Source: Anaspis maculata (lineage: Eukaryota; Arthropoda; Insecta; Coleoptera; Scraptiidae). From it: a stretch of 64,000 nucleotides of DNA. Each line of letters opens with the position of its first letter. Position 1 is the stretch's first letter. Below are positions 10,157 to 21,396 of the stretch, piece by piece. The translations under genes were made by a program, and so were the position numbers. Below the pieces are notes generated by a model that did not search any database, had not been told where the DNA came from, and worked only from the letters and a program-made list of their open reading frames with translations. Location of the stretch: contig OX421966.1 of NCBI GenBank assembly GCA_949128115.1, positions 54,123,416 through 54,187,415 on the forward strand. The letters run 5' to 3'.

Positions 10157-11430
10157 TCTCCAATGGGGTACTTGCCAATGGAATAGATTCAGCTGGAAAT
10201 ACTTTTGATTGCTAGTATAAGTGATAAGGGGACTCTACTGAGAATTTCAAAAAAATCCCGTCGTTTTCTACAGAAAAAAACGAATTTGAAAAATCCTCCT
10301 AAAAGCTTTGCGCCAGGACAGGGATTTTGAGTGAGGTTGGTTTCACTGTGTGACAATGGAATAATCAAGAATGTCAGGGATGTCACTGTGACACTGTCAT
10401 TTTGAACATGCTATCGCAAAACCGGTTTCCTATCAAATTCTCTTACCATGAGCATTTAGACAATAAAGTCGAACAAGGTTTCGAAGAAACTGACTCCAGA
10501 AACCTCTTATAACACTGTCTCAGTCGAGATAATTTATTTCCAGGGGAAAATCTGGAGGATCACCGATAGTACAGAAATAAGAGGCTGAAAATGAACAGTG
10601 AGCTTTTATAGGTTTATCATTGGCATACAATTCCGGATAGGTAATATTTTAGAGCTACAAGCGATCCATGTGGGGAGGACGCGATGGATCTCCAAATAAA
10701 ATGTGGGGAGCAGGAACACTGGTGTCCGAAATGAAGCCGAGGGTCAGCCAGGTCAGAGCACGGGTGACAAACATGCGAAAGGCTTTTAGGTGGAGAGCAC
10801 TGAAGACTAAAGAAAGAGACTAGTTAGGTTGAACAAGAAATGAACAAAACGAGTAGGTACTTACCGCGTAGATCAAAGCCTCGATCAAAGCAGTCAAAGG
10901 CAAAAAAAGGGCACAGGAAGAAATTACGGTCGGCGGTTTGACGTTGTCAGTCACACTCAGATCTTGTTGTTTGAAAACGGCACCTTGGCGACGTTATATC
11001 ATTGCCAACCCAACGAGGAAAAAGAGTCCTTCTATGTTCTATATCTAATATATTTGTGACGTCACAAATATATTTTTAAAACACGCATTGCGGCCGCAAT
11101 TTTGGGAATTTAGGAAAAAGAAAAAATACGGGTACATTATTTTTAACCATACTATCGATTAAGCCAATAAAAAAAAATTAGGCAAGTACCCCATTCCTTC
11201 TCGCTGTTATCGCTCTGAATTTAAGACTGGTTGTCAGCCGATCCATTGGTGTTTATATACCTCCGACTTGTATTCTGGAAGTTTCCATCGGTTCTCTAGC
11301 AAATGCATTGATTTTGTTACACCCTGCATTATTATTAGTTTTAAAAATTTAATGGCCCACTTAATTTTTAGCCACACATGTCGGTCAAAAGAGACATTCT
11401 GTTTGCACTAATAATAATTAGGTATTTGCA
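10157..11430. other. Intronic, no gene recognised
   Basis: No coding frame with support was found. The inverted copy of the 5243-5386 repeat lies at 11048-11192. About 80 bp near 11205-11300 resemble 20205-20285 (shared CGCTCTGAATT and TTCTCT.GCAAAT). The stretch immediately before 11431 ends in GTATTTGCAG, a plausible splice acceptor. Confidence 0.35.
11048..11192 (-). repeat. Inverted copy of the CRE-palindrome repeat
   Basis: This is the reverse-orientation partner of 5243-5386, ending in GGCAAGTACCCC at the outer side. It contains the same TGACGTCA-centred 22-bp palindrome at about 11049-11070. Confidence 0.7.
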
Positions 11431-11504
11431 GTGTTTTACACGTCGTGTCTGCGTTACTGGGATGAGTATTTGAGTAGTGTGCAAAAATTCGGAGCAGTAG
11501 AAAC

Positions 11505-11777
11505 ATGTTTAAAAAAATCGGCTTTTCCAGACACCACAGAGACGGAGAGGTCACTCCCGGGCGATTGGGTGCCAAAAAGGACACCGACCGTCCGTCCAGC
11601 ACGAACAGGTCTCGGGATTCTTCATCCGGACGCAACAGTGGCGGAAGATCGCGTGAAGGTTCGCCGAGAATGCCGAGGCCGAGGTCGGAAGAGATTCCTC
11701 TGGAGCTTATAAAGAAGGCGCCGCAATCGGTCATCGACATGGCGCCGAAGATTTCGATACTGCCCAGGCCTCAACAG
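11505..11777 (+). CDS. Candidate coding exon, Ser/Arg-rich, unrecognised gene
   Basis: An open frame from an ATG at 11505 runs 91 codons and ends at an excellent donor, CAACAG/GTAAGT, in phase 0. The peptide starts MFKKIGFSRHHRDG, is rich in Ser, Arg, Gly and Pro (contains RDSSSGRNSGGRSREGSPR), and ends with a more structured-looking IDMAPKISILPRPQQ. An in-frame TAG lies nine codons upstream of the ATG. Either translation starts here, giving a 159-aa two-exon protein with 13224-13430, or the exon is entered at the tandem CAGTAG acceptor (11498/11501), whose phase fits the exon at 303-550. A better-looking acceptor at 11431 would make the upstream part untranslated. The protein family is not recognised. 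Composition suggests a disordered, phosphorylation-prone tail. Confidence 0.6.
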
Positions 11778-13223
11778 GTAAGTCATCGGTACATTTGCCT
11801 TTCAATTGTTCCTATCAGGTGTTCCCGTAGTCTACACTGTAAAAACTTCCAGTGAAAGAACGCCGTCGTTTGCACGCGTTCTTCGTATAAACGCCTGGAC
11901 ATTCTTTGGCTTGCCGGACTATTTGTTTTGCAGCTGTGAAGAGGAACAATCAAAACAGTACTGCCGCATATGGAATCTTTCATGAAGCCGACCAAAAAAA
12001 AAGATCTTTCAATTTTTATTTTTGTTATAAAATGTGAAAGGGTGATCCTTTCAACCATTCTAGTTTCATTACGGCCGTAGAAAATATCTACTCCAGAGAG
12101 GCTCACGTTTTACTGTTTTCGCTGCGCATCAGTTTCAAACATTTTCATTTGCTGGTGCATCGCGTTGAGATGACGGTGACATCTGTCACATTATACATAG
12201 CACAGGCATCAAAGCGTCAAAATCAAGTTATTATCGTACCATTCGTACGGTTGTGGCCATTTTAAAGTAGACGACAATGTCAACGAGTTGGCTTGCTGTC
12301 ATGCGACGTTCAGGCCAAAATCCTAAAAAATATGTCAACTGTCGTCCACTTTAAAAAGGCCGCAACTGTACCAACACAAAACTTTTTTCCGTCGCTCACT
12401 CTGTTGAAAAAAGCCGTGAAACTAATTTTGGAAGGGTTCGGAGGCTCTGCCCTTCCATAACTTCAAAAATAAACCAAAGAATTGAAAAAAAAAGGCTCAA
12501 TAAAAGATCCCATATACAGGGTGATTCCAAAATGGCGCATTTCCTCCCTTGTACGTTGTGGGAGAAGTTGAGGGAGCACGGAAAAAATAGTAAAAAAAAA
12601 ATTGGCTCATTTATCCTTCGAGTTATGAAGAGGTGAAGTTGAGAATTTGACTTCTTCAGTTTGCATGATTTTAAAGCAAAGCATTGTTAATTGCGAAGAG
12701 TCACATGTCGTTAGTAGTTCCCGATTGGAAATTTCTCTTGCAATTAAGATTTGAGTCGTATTTTCAAGTTTCAAAATTCGTCTTTCACCTCAAAAGTGCC
12801 GTGAAAATACATTTGGCAAGTATGTTTGGTATGGTCTGGCAGGTTCTACGGAGTTTCCAGGGTAACAATACAATAATGCTATTGTGATGTACCTCTTTGA
12901 TCTAAAGGTGCCAGGTAGGTACTAATGCGATGCTGCCAGATAGGACAGATTTGTTTTTGTTAATAACTTGCAAATCGAAGCCGAATAATTTTTTTTATTA
13001 TTTTTCCCATGCTCCGTTAACGTCCAATATGACGTGCCCGAAAGGAAATGCGCCATTTTTGAATCACCCTGTATACCGTAGCACTGTTTTGTTCCGACCT
13101 TCCGGAATCACCTGTATAGCCTGAAAATTCATTGAAAAATTATAAAATCAATGTGTAAGAGTGCGGTTATCGACTGTGTTGTACGGGAGGGAGTCATGCG
13201 TTCAAAACTTCTATCTTTGGCAG
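11778..13223 (+). other. Intron between the two candidate exons
   Basis: The intron is bounded by GTAAGT at 11778 and a TTTGGCAG acceptor at 13223; both ends leave phase 0. It contains the MITE at 12515-13074. The string near 12241-12310 (CGTACCATTCGTACGG, GTCCACTTTAAAA-type inverted phrases at 12265 and 12345) hints at another small palindrome. No other gene is seen. Confidence 0.55.
12515..13074. mobile_element. CAGGGTG-ended, TA-flanked MITE in the intron
   Basis: The ends are TATACAGGGTGATTC and GAATCACCCTGTATA. The next bases, AAAATGGCGCATTTCC, are inverted at 13043-13058 (GGAAATGCGCCATTTTT). TA flanks and CAGGGTG termini fit a Tc1/mariner-type non-autonomous element. The middle is AT-rich and noncoding. 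Confidence 0.75.
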
Positions 13224-13430
13224 GTGTTGAGGAACGAATCGGATTCGGCATCGACGTCTTCGGCTTCGCCCCCACTGTCAGCGACAGACGCCTCTTCGGC
13301 GCTCAACAAATCCTCACCAGCAGGAGCGGACGCAGAACGGGACGCGAACATTTCGGCCATCAGCTCCGAAGAAACATCTTTCATAGCTAGCGAACGGAAC
13401 AAGAAAATTGGAAACGTGGAAACTGTCTAG
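13224..13430 (+). CDS. Candidate terminal coding exon
   Basis: This follows a CTTTGGCAG acceptor in phase 0 and continues the frame of the exon ending at 11777 for 68 codons to TAG at 13428. The peptide is acidic and Ser/Ala-rich (NESDSASTSSASPPLSATD) and ends KIGNVETV. The block is GC-rich (about 55 percent by eye) within AT-rich flanks, as expected of coding sequence. The final residues E-T-V fit a class III-like PDZ-ligand pattern only loosely. An AATAAA follows 163 bp after the stop. I do not recognise the protein. Together with 11505-11777 it would encode at least 159 aa. Confidence 0.6.
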   Translation: MLRNESDSASTSSASPPLSATDASSALNKSSPAGADAERDANISAISSEETSFIASERNKKIGNVETV

Positions 13431-13592
13431 CACGAGCTTGAAAAGAACAGCCCAAAAGGACGCGCGCGTCTCTTCACGCCTTGGTTCGCTTTTCATTTTT
13501 TTTTTATTTAATACTGATGATGTTGATGATGAAAAGAAAACGTGTGATTATTGTTATGCATTATTATCATATGAAATTTAGTTATTATGATA

Positions 13593-13598
13593 AATAAA
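13593..13598 (+). promoter_or_regulatory. Probable polyadenylation signal AATAAA
   Basis: AATAAA lies in an AT-rich 3' region 163 bp after the candidate stop codon at 13430. This is a sensible distance for a short 3' UTR. Confidence 0.5.
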
Positions 13599-13984
13599 TG
13601 AAAAACTAATTTTACGACGCTATGCAGTCTGTTATTGAGCGATTTGGTAATTATTTGCCGACAGATTTCCCAGAAACGCCGCCCACGATGTTGAGATTGT
13701 TTGTTTGTTTATTTTAATAATCGTGTTTGTGATGAGTGATGGTTCAGAAACATCGAGATTAGATAGGAGAAGCAGTGCCGTGGCTGTTTTTCTACTGGGA
13801 GGAGAAAGGGATACATTTGATTTTTGAGTTGTTGATTTTCAATTTTTTTTTCAAGTTTTTTATTTTGTTTGCGACGCCTGCGCCTCGCGTGACATGGACA
13901 TGTGACAAGCGACCATTGGAGGCTGCGCAATAAACAATCAGCGATTTTTACATACCACCTCGAACCAAGGGCAAGTTTCTACTT
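13599..13984. other. Downstream flank, nothing recognised
   Basis: A minus-strand open frame here is low-complexity and lysine-rich with no recognisable domain. No feature is supported. Confidence 0.3.
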
Positions 13985-14700
13985 ACAAGGGAGATTTGAC
14001 GTTTCACCTTGCGTTGTCTAATAGGCAGTTTGTAACTAAGGAATTGAAATGACAAACCCGTCAGTTTTCATGTTGAAAGTTACGTTACGTCGTACGTACG
14101 TGCTCAGCTCACGCAGACTATATTGGAGAATTTGCGTGCACTCCTTATTAGGGAGTTTGCGATTTTATGGAACGTGCGACGTAACGCAACGTAGAACGTG
14201 AAAATTCCCCTGTAGCTAAGGAATTGCAAATAGCAACCTCGTCTATTTTCACGTTAAAAGTTACGTTACGTCGTACGTACGTGTGCACGCAAACTCCCCA
14301 TTACCGAAACTGTAAGCATAATATAAACGTATCAAAATGGATTAATAGGGAGTTTGCGATTTCACTGGGGAGTTTCCGTGCACACGTACGTACGACGTAA
14401 CGTAATTTTCAACGTGGAAATTGACGAGGTTGTTATTTGCAATCTCTTAGTTACAGGGGAGTTCTCACGTTCTACGTTGCGTTACGTCGTACGCTCAGTG
14501 AAATCGCAAACTCCCTATTGAACGTACGGCGTAACGCAACGTAGAACGTGAAAACTCCCATGTAACTAATGAATTGCAGATAACAAACTCGCCAATTTCC
14601 AGGTTGAAAGTTACGTTACGTCGCACGTACGTGTGCACGCAAACTCCCCAATAGGGAGTTTGCGATTTCATTGAACGTACGACGTAACTCAACGTAGAAC
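13985..14700. mobile_element. Cluster of about five 150-bp MITEs, GGGAGTTTGC ends
   Basis: A unit of about 150 bp begins TAGGGAGTTTGCGATTTC and ends GTGTGCACGCAAACTCCCC. It occurs at 14151-14300 (plus), 14367-14517 (inverted), 14519-14649 (plus, left end missing) and 14653-14700 (fragment), with a diverged copy at 13985-14140. Another near-complete copy is at 19953-20101. The internal sequence is CpG/ACGT-rich (TTACGTTACGTCGTACGTAC). The copies sit directly abutted or inserted into one another, indicating self-targeting. Confidence 0.8.
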
Positions 14701-14739
14701 TCTGACGCTGTGCACGATGACGTTGACTGCAATGGAGAA

Positions 14740-15012
14740 AATTTAGAGGTCAAGAATATTAAATTGGACATTCAGAGAATTTTAGGAAAATAGGGGGTAG
14801 CATTAAAAATTACAAAAATATTTTTTTTAGAAGGAGAATTTTATTCTCTTCAATTTGATGTATCACAAGGTGGGTCGTATCATTTTGAAATTTTGAAGTT
14901 GGGGCGTGTGGGGGGTGAGAGTGCTCAAGATAGAAATTCGCCAATGTATGTTTCAGATGTCCGTTTCGATATAAAAATCGACTTGTTCGAGCTTTTTTCA
15001 AAAAAATTAGGT
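14740..15012 (+). repeat. Repeat related to the foldback at 42564-43513
   Basis: This segment matches 43270-43510 in the same orientation: AGAATATTAAAT, TTCTCTTCAATTTGA.GTATC.CAAGG, AAGATAGAAATT.G and TGATATAAAAATCGAC-type landmarks. It appears to be a single arm without its inverted partner. Confidence 0.6.
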
Positions 15013-16763
15013 GAAATGCCCAAAACCCCCTCTTTAATTAATAGTTAAATAGTTAATTTAATTTATTAACGTTGCTTTGATAATAATTTATTTAACAAGA
15101 ACAAGACCTCAGGTACAAAAGTATGCACTTTAATCTGAGTTACTTGCTATGACATAGCCAATAGCATGGTAAGTTGCTCAGCAATTAACTCAGATTTAAG
15201 TTGACTCGTTCATGAAATTTTTGGCTCCAGTGCGAAATATTAGCTTGTAACTTCCATCAAAAGATGGCGCAAAAATAACAAGTCGCCTCCGCTATGGCAC
15301 CTCTTCCGTACAAGACCTTCCGGTTGTAACACAATCTTTATCAATTGGTTCCAGTGTGCGAATTGTTCGTACCCAGGTGTTGAGGAAACTGGTCACATTT
15401 CGTGCTACTAGTACCTCCGACGGTAGAACCCTTCGGGGGCGATCGTTGCAGTCCTTTTTCAAATAGGCTGGGCACCGACACAATTTTTGAGGCGGTAACG
15501 TAAAGCGCGCGCTACGTTACCGCACCTATGCAAATCGAAGCAAATTACCATGTGACTTTTATAATGTAAAAATGTTCATTAAAAATTTAAATTTAATATA
15601 ATTCGTTGGAAATTATGCCCGTATTGTGTTCTGTAAGAAAATGTTCACATTATGTCAGCGTCAAATCTGTTGTTGCCAAGACAACAAACAGCCAATGGGC
15701 GCTCGAGTTTCTGGCATAACGAGCTCCGCTTCAACACAGTGAGTGTTATGAACATTTTTACAGAATCACCCCATAAGGCATACTAGAACTATATGCCGAT
15801 GCCGATCAGCTTTTAAATTCAGCACTAGAACGGTAATTTTTGCACGCCAAGTTGGCAATTCTGCGATATTTGGGGATGTTCAAATTTGTAATGTTGGATC
15901 CGTTTTTCCCCAGACGACCTTAAATTCGTACTGTCAATCGAGTACAGCGCTGTTGCAAGATTGTATGTATGCTCTGTTTTTGACTGCAGCTTCAGTGTCC
16001 CATATGTCCTTCCAGTGTCTTTTCACCTCGCAATCTGCAGTATGGAGTTCTTCAGCTGTAATTCAGGTTGGGCGTAAACGGCTCGGCACTCTGTCACTTA
16101 CTTGCCATTCTGACAAAATAACAGTCATAACAGCCAAGACAACACTGTAGCGGAATATGATGCAAGGAGACGCCAGAATTGGCATTTCATGTCAAAATTT
16201 CCTAACCTCACTGGACTTCGCCACAAAAAGCCCGTTTTCACGTAACTTGGTCTGTCAGCGTCCGTTACACTCTAGGGAACATGGCCAACCGCGTTTTAAT
16301 TTCTACTGAATTTAAAACGTGATCGGCATATAGAATAGAATTCTGATTTTGGAATGTGGTAAACCAGCCTGACGGTATTCCGACCGAAGTTTTTTTAATG
16401 TCGAACTTGAACTCTTCATAAGGTCAGTATCAGTAGGTAGATATTTCCCACTGAAGGCACTGAGTTAGTTATCGCCCGAAGGAATTGTAAATTCCTCCGT
16501 CCAGATTTTCCCGAAGGTAAGAAGAATATGCACAGTGAGGTAGCCATCAAATCGGTACACTTCGCGCCAACAGCTGTAGGTTCGCGTTTTTATTGGGTAA
16601 TGAATATACGTGTACCTTCTAGATTTTTGTATTTCCTTTCTCTTCACTATTTTGGTATCATTTTTACACAAAAATGAAAGAAATTATTGGTACAGCCGTT
16701 TTTAATAATTCATGTTTTTCATCATTTTTTTGACAAAGTGGCCTAGTAGTCCAGGCAATGGGT
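15013..16763. other. Noncoding with decayed inverted repeats
   Basis: Short inverted repeats include TAATCTGAGTTA/TTAACTCAGATT (about 15131-15198), TGTAAGAAAATGTTCA/TGAACATTTTTACA (about 15631-15763), and ATATGCCGAT...TTTTAAATTCAG, inverted near 16309-16335. Open frames on either strand are short and unrecognised. I see no gene. Confidence 0.35.
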
Positions 16764-18171
16764 AGGTTCTACCTTGCAAAAGGTCGCGGAGAGTCGAAAA
16801 TTTGCCGTCTGGTACAGTTTTGTATCCTGATTAACATACTGAGTTTTCGAATTCGGTAAGCCGCCGCTCGGTCATCCACATCGAAAAGTTGGTGCCGAAG
16901 GACCCAAAAAGAGCCACTTTTCACTAAACTATCGTGCATCGCCGTCTGACTTACCGCAATGGAACCACATGACTGTAGTGAAGCCCTTGATAGCATTCAC
17001 TGCCACGCCAGTGCGATTCTTCGCGGTTAAAAAGAAATAATTCCCTTGGCAAAAGTCTAGTTTTTCTTGATTTTGGAAAGATTTTTCTTCTCATGCGGAA
17101 ATATCACAAACTGACCTAACTCAGGTTGATTTCGATAAGCTTCTTTCTTCTTGAGCTCGTCCTGGTCTCATAATTTTCTCAACAGCATTTGTTGACAAGG
17201 TGTATTGCAAGAAGTGTAAAATTGCCAACACCAAATCAACAGTCATTTTTTCATTATTGCCATCGATCAGGAATTTTAAATTCCCCAGGAAATGATACCT
17301 TGGACTGTTTTCTGCTTATACAGCATGGACCGAATCCCCAAATGCCCGTGGGAATGCGGAAAAATAAATTCTTTCAGAGTGCACGTAAATCTGCAAAGCT
17401 GCATCTGAACACCTGAAAATATAGTCGTAACCAACACTACAAAACCCAAAACAATGAGTGACAGAAGAACCAGTTCAGGTTACTTATTGTTCAAATTTAT
17501 GTTGTGTCGGTTACGACCATTTTCAGGTGTTTAGATGCGGTTTTGCAGATTACCGCGCGCTAAAAAAAATTGATTTTTCGTACTCCCACGTGAATTTCGA
17601 GATTCGATCGCATGCTGAATAAACAGAAAACAGTCCAAGCTATCAATTCCTGTTAAAATTGAACTTCATGATCACTGGCAATTATGAAAAAATGACTGTT
17701 GAATTTGGTGTTGGCAATTTAACATTTCTTGCAGTGCACGTTGTTAACAAATGATGTTATGCAAACAATGAGACCAGAACTAGTGCAAGAAGAAAGAAGC
17801 TGATCGAAATTCACTTGAGTTAGGTCAGCTGGTCATATTTCCACGTGAGGAAAATATCTTTTCAGAATCAAGAAAAACTAGATGTTTTCCGAAGGAATTA
17901 TTTGTCTTTAACCGCGAAGAATGGGACTGACGTGGCAGCAAATGCATCAATAGTTTCAAAAAAGTCATAGGTTTCCATTGCGGCAGGTGAGACGACGATA
18001 AGCAGTGAATTGGTGAAAATTGGTTCTTTTTTGGTCCTTCGGCATCATCTTTCCAATGTAGAGGAGCGAGCGGCGGCTTGCCGAATTCGAAAACTTGGTG
18101 TGTTAATCAGGACACAAAACTTTACCAGACTGCAAATTTTCGAATCTCCGCGACCTTTTGCAAGGTAAACC
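16764..18171. mobile_element. 1.4-kb near-complete palindrome (foldback)
   Basis: The left arm (16764 to about 17440) and right arm (about 17490-18171) are reverse complements along almost their whole length, with a centre near 17467. Landmarks are ACCTTGCAAAAGGTCGCGGA at 16771 and its inverse at about 18145-18165, TTGCCAACACC.AAT inverted near 17700, and TTTTCAGGTGTT/AACACCTGAAAA near the centre. The arms are diverged by scattered substitutions and small indels. No coding capacity was recognised. Confidence 0.8.
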
Positions 18172-18622
18172 CTATTTTAATGTATCGGTCGACTGTACTA
18201 TAGATGCTAGTTGCTAAAAAATGTTTGAATTGCAGTTTGAAATTTATGATGCCGATATGCCACTCAGCAGGGGTGTTGACTTGAGCATTCTCTTTCGATT
18301 TAGACAAGTAGCCATTGGTTTCAACCATACCTGCCAGAGGTGTATACAGGGTGAAAAATAAAAAGTTGAAAATCATTATTCCAGTAACCAAAGTGAGTGA
18401 AGACTTGTAAATTGCCACAACTTTATTACATTGGTATTGGTTTGGCAGAATAAGACGTTGCTGAATCAGTTCCAGCGGGCTTATTCCTCGACAGAAATTC
18501 ACCATTCCGTTCAGTATAAAAGCGGAAAAGGACCGAAAGGCTGGATTTTCGCAGCGAGGAAAAGCGTTTTTTGCCTGGAACAATCAATCATGTTCATAGA
18601 TAACGTCAAGTGATACGATGAG
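18172..18622. other. No gene recognised
   Basis: A 153-codon minus-strand open frame (18122-18583) overlaps the palindrome arm and has no recognisable domain. An isolated GTATACAGGGTGAAAAATA at about 18344 looks like one end of a CAGGGTG-type element without a nearby partner. Confidence 0.3.
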
Positions 18623-19553
18623 TAGGGTTGCCAGATCTCATATATTTGGTATGAGACTCATATATTTGAACAAGATCTCATACCTCATACCACACATCAA
18701 ATATATGAGCAAATCTCATATATTTTGAGCTTTTAGTTGTTTCAGACATAATTTTGTTAATTTTCATAATATTTTTTCAATTTTTGCGCTGCAATTTAAG
18801 TATAACATTCCTCAACTGGAATGTTAGGTATATTATTTCTCAAGTTGAAAGAATTTTTTCATCATGGGAAACTAATGGACGGATGTCCAGGAGTCCAGGA
18901 CAAGGCATCAGCAAGAAAGCTACTGAAAGTCGGCAACTGCAGCTGCAAAATATTTTTGAATATATCTGTACTTAGTTTTGTGTTTATTTCATTATTTTTT
19001 TTTTCAAAATTACATGGAAGGGTCGGAATATTGCCCTCAACGAAGTTCTTTCTCTTAACTTGGTTAAAAGAGTATTTCATTGTTGAATTCATTTAGATTA
19101 CCTACCTACTTTTTTGAAGATGAGCGATTTGTTATAAATAGAGGTAGGTAGTTAGTATGGAACTTCTCATATAGGCGGTTTCCTTTTGCCCGCAGCTCGT
19201 GCGCAGGTCTTCAAGCATACAAGCTTACTGGTTCAATTGGCTGTTTAACCGGGAGCGCTTTATCGATCGGGCTGGTTGGGATTGGGGTTGACGACGGCGC
19301 CAATATAGGTGAACTTGCGAGGACCCAGGTTAATGAGAATTGCTATACCTAGGCATTAGCAACTATCTAATCAGGACTTTATTAAATTTCATAAGATTTT
19401 CAAAATGTTTTTTTTTATTTGTATTTTTTACGAAATGTTAATTGTGATGTGGATAGTCATAATAAAAAAATTGACCTCATATATCTTTTGCTAATCTCAT
19501 ATATATTTCTCAGGTGTCTCATATATATAATTCAAAAAAATCTGGCAACCCTA
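18623..19553. mobile_element. hAT-like non-autonomous element with perfect 8-bp TSD
   Basis: The ends TAGGGTTGCCAGAT and ATCTGGCAACCCTA are inverted (the right end carries one slip). The 8 bp ACGATGAG is present immediately outside both ends, at 18615-18622 and 19554-19561. Eight-bp duplications and an AGGGTTGCC-type terminus are hallmarks of hAT elements. Subterminal regions contain many TCTCATATAT repeats, denser on the left (18636-18725) and at the right (19477-19535), suggestive of transposase-binding sites. The 931-bp interior lacks a transposase. It includes a more GC-rich stretch at 19180-19330 that may be captured host sequence. Confidence 0.88.
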
Positions 19554-20645
19554 ACGATGAGAGGGAGTGCCTATCGTGAGATCAAATGAGATCCAAACTC
19601 AGGCAGGCGTGCCAGAAAAAACTTGCATCGAGATACTACTGGGTTCGAACGAACTTCACTGCCAGAGCATTTTAATATGACTTGCTCAGGCATACGTTTT
19701 GCACGGCACAGCCTGCTGGAATTCAGGATTAATTTGATGAACGATAGATCCAACAGGTATAATAAAAACCAATTAGTCCTCCTGTCCTCATTCAATAACA
19801 GTAATAAATAAGTCTTCATCCACTCTGCGTAGGTAGGTAAATACCTCAACATCATGCTTTTGTAATTAGTCTCAAGCTCTCTTCTGACAGTTTCAAGTGA
19901 CTTTATTACCTACCCGTTATCAAATGAAGCGGGGGCTCGATAGTAGATATTAGGGAGTTTGCGATTTCATTGAACGTACGACGTACCGCAACATAGAACG
20001 TGAAAACTTCCCTGTAACTAAGGAATTGCAGATAACAACCTCGTCAATTTTCAGGTTGAAAGTTACGTTACGTCGTACGTACGTGTGCACGCAAACTCCC
20101 CAATATTACGGACTTCGCGTTTGGGTTCTTTAATAATTGAGAGATGAACTGAATTGTAGTACTGTTTGCGCTTGGGTATGTCGCTAGCTCAGTTCCGCGG
20201 AATACTCGCTGTTGTCGCTCTGAATTAATTACTGGTGTCGGTCGGCTTCGGGAACTTCCCACCAGTTCTCTGGCAAATTCCACATTGACCGCGGCATGTA
20301 GATCGCGACGGCTCCCGGAACGTCCATCATCTTCACGTGTAATACCGGCGTGCTCTGGACCGGCACCTCCGCCAGTTAGGCAGATGTGTTCTACTCGCAC
20401 GTTGGGGTCTCCAGGTTATAGGTCCGAAACCAACGCGTATGCTCTCGAATGCATTAGAATTGCTCGAGAGCTTCGCAACTCTCAACAATGTGTTCCAACG
20501 GTCTAGAAGGACCGCGTGTGCTCTCGAATGCAATGGCATCACACGAAAGCCTCGCAACTTGTTACAAAATTCTACGTTGGTGCAATGGCCTATGGTTCTA
20601 TTTTTCACAGTTAGTATTCTTTTACTGCTTGCATTGTGTTTTGAG
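19554..20645. other. No gene; contains a MITE
   Basis: A copy of the 150-bp GGGAGTTTGC family lies at 19953-20101, with TATTA/AATATTA flanks. Sequence at 20205-20285 resembles 11205-11300. The phrase CTCTCGAATGCA.T.GCAT occurs twice (20442 and 20521), a local duplication of about 40 bp. Overlapping open frames on both strands here are unsupported. Confidence 0.4.
19953..20101 (+). mobile_element. Solo copy of the 150-bp GGGAGTTTGC MITE
   Basis: Near full-length: it begins GGGAGTTTGCGATTTCATTG and ends GCACGCAAACTCCCC. It matches the units at 14151-14300 and 14519-14649 closely. Confidence 0.85.
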
Positions 20646-21396
20646 TACAGGGTGTTCACGATAAAATTCACCCCCCTCCAGTAGATTTTCCTTCAAGATA
20701 TTTCGGAAAACTAAACACTTTTTCTCCACGATTTTTTCCCAGGGACCTTGAATCGATCCTCTAAAGGTTTCTAATTGGTACCGTATACAGGGTGTGATAT
20801 GTAACTTTTTTATTTTAAATACAACACCCTATATTTTATTCCGTTATTTGGTAGAGCCTTTTTTCTGATTACAAATATATATGACACTTATGATTTATTT
20901 TGACAAGTAAGTTGTCGGAAAAATAATAAAATAGGTAGTCAAATAATTTTGTTTCGCGGCAAGACGGCTTTGGTTTCTACAGTTCACTTGAACAAAAGTT
21001 ATTCTCGCAGCATTTTGTCTGCAGAATTCAACTCTGCATGGATAAATGGTCTAATTCGTTCCTAATACAGGGTGTCGCGTAATTTTAAATTTTCGATTTA
21101 TTTCACTACTTATTTTATTATTTTTTTGACAGCTTCCTTGTCAAAATAAATCATTAATGTTATATATCTTTGTAATCAGAAAGAAAGTCTTCATCAAATG
21201 ACGTAATAAAATATAGGGTATTGCATTTGAAACAAAAAAAGTTACATGTCACACCCTGTATACGGTACCAATTGAAAACTTTTAGACGATTGGTTCAAAA
21301 TCCCTGGGAAAAATCGTTGGGAAAAAGTTTTTAGTTTTTCAAAATATCTCAAAGGGGAATCTCCTAGAAGGGGGGTGAATTTTATCGTGAACGTAC
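20646..21396. mobile_element. Three-layer palindromic composite, copy 1
   Basis: The outer ends are TACAGGGTGTTCACGATAAA (20646) and its degenerate inverse ending at about 21396. A second inverted pair, TATACAGGGTGTGA (20784) and TCACACCCTGTATA (about 21262), lies inside. A third CAGGGTGT end is at about 21066, with flanking inverse sequence near 20830. Arms share CACCCCCCTC, GGTACCGTATAC and GGTCATGA-free AT-rich tracts. The same arrangement occurs in inverted orientation at 46630-47379. There is no transposase. Confidence 0.78.

Noticed and set aside
18122..18583. Minus-strand 153-codon open frame
   Set aside because: It begins in unique AT-rich DNA and runs into a palindrome arm; no coding signature or family was recognised.
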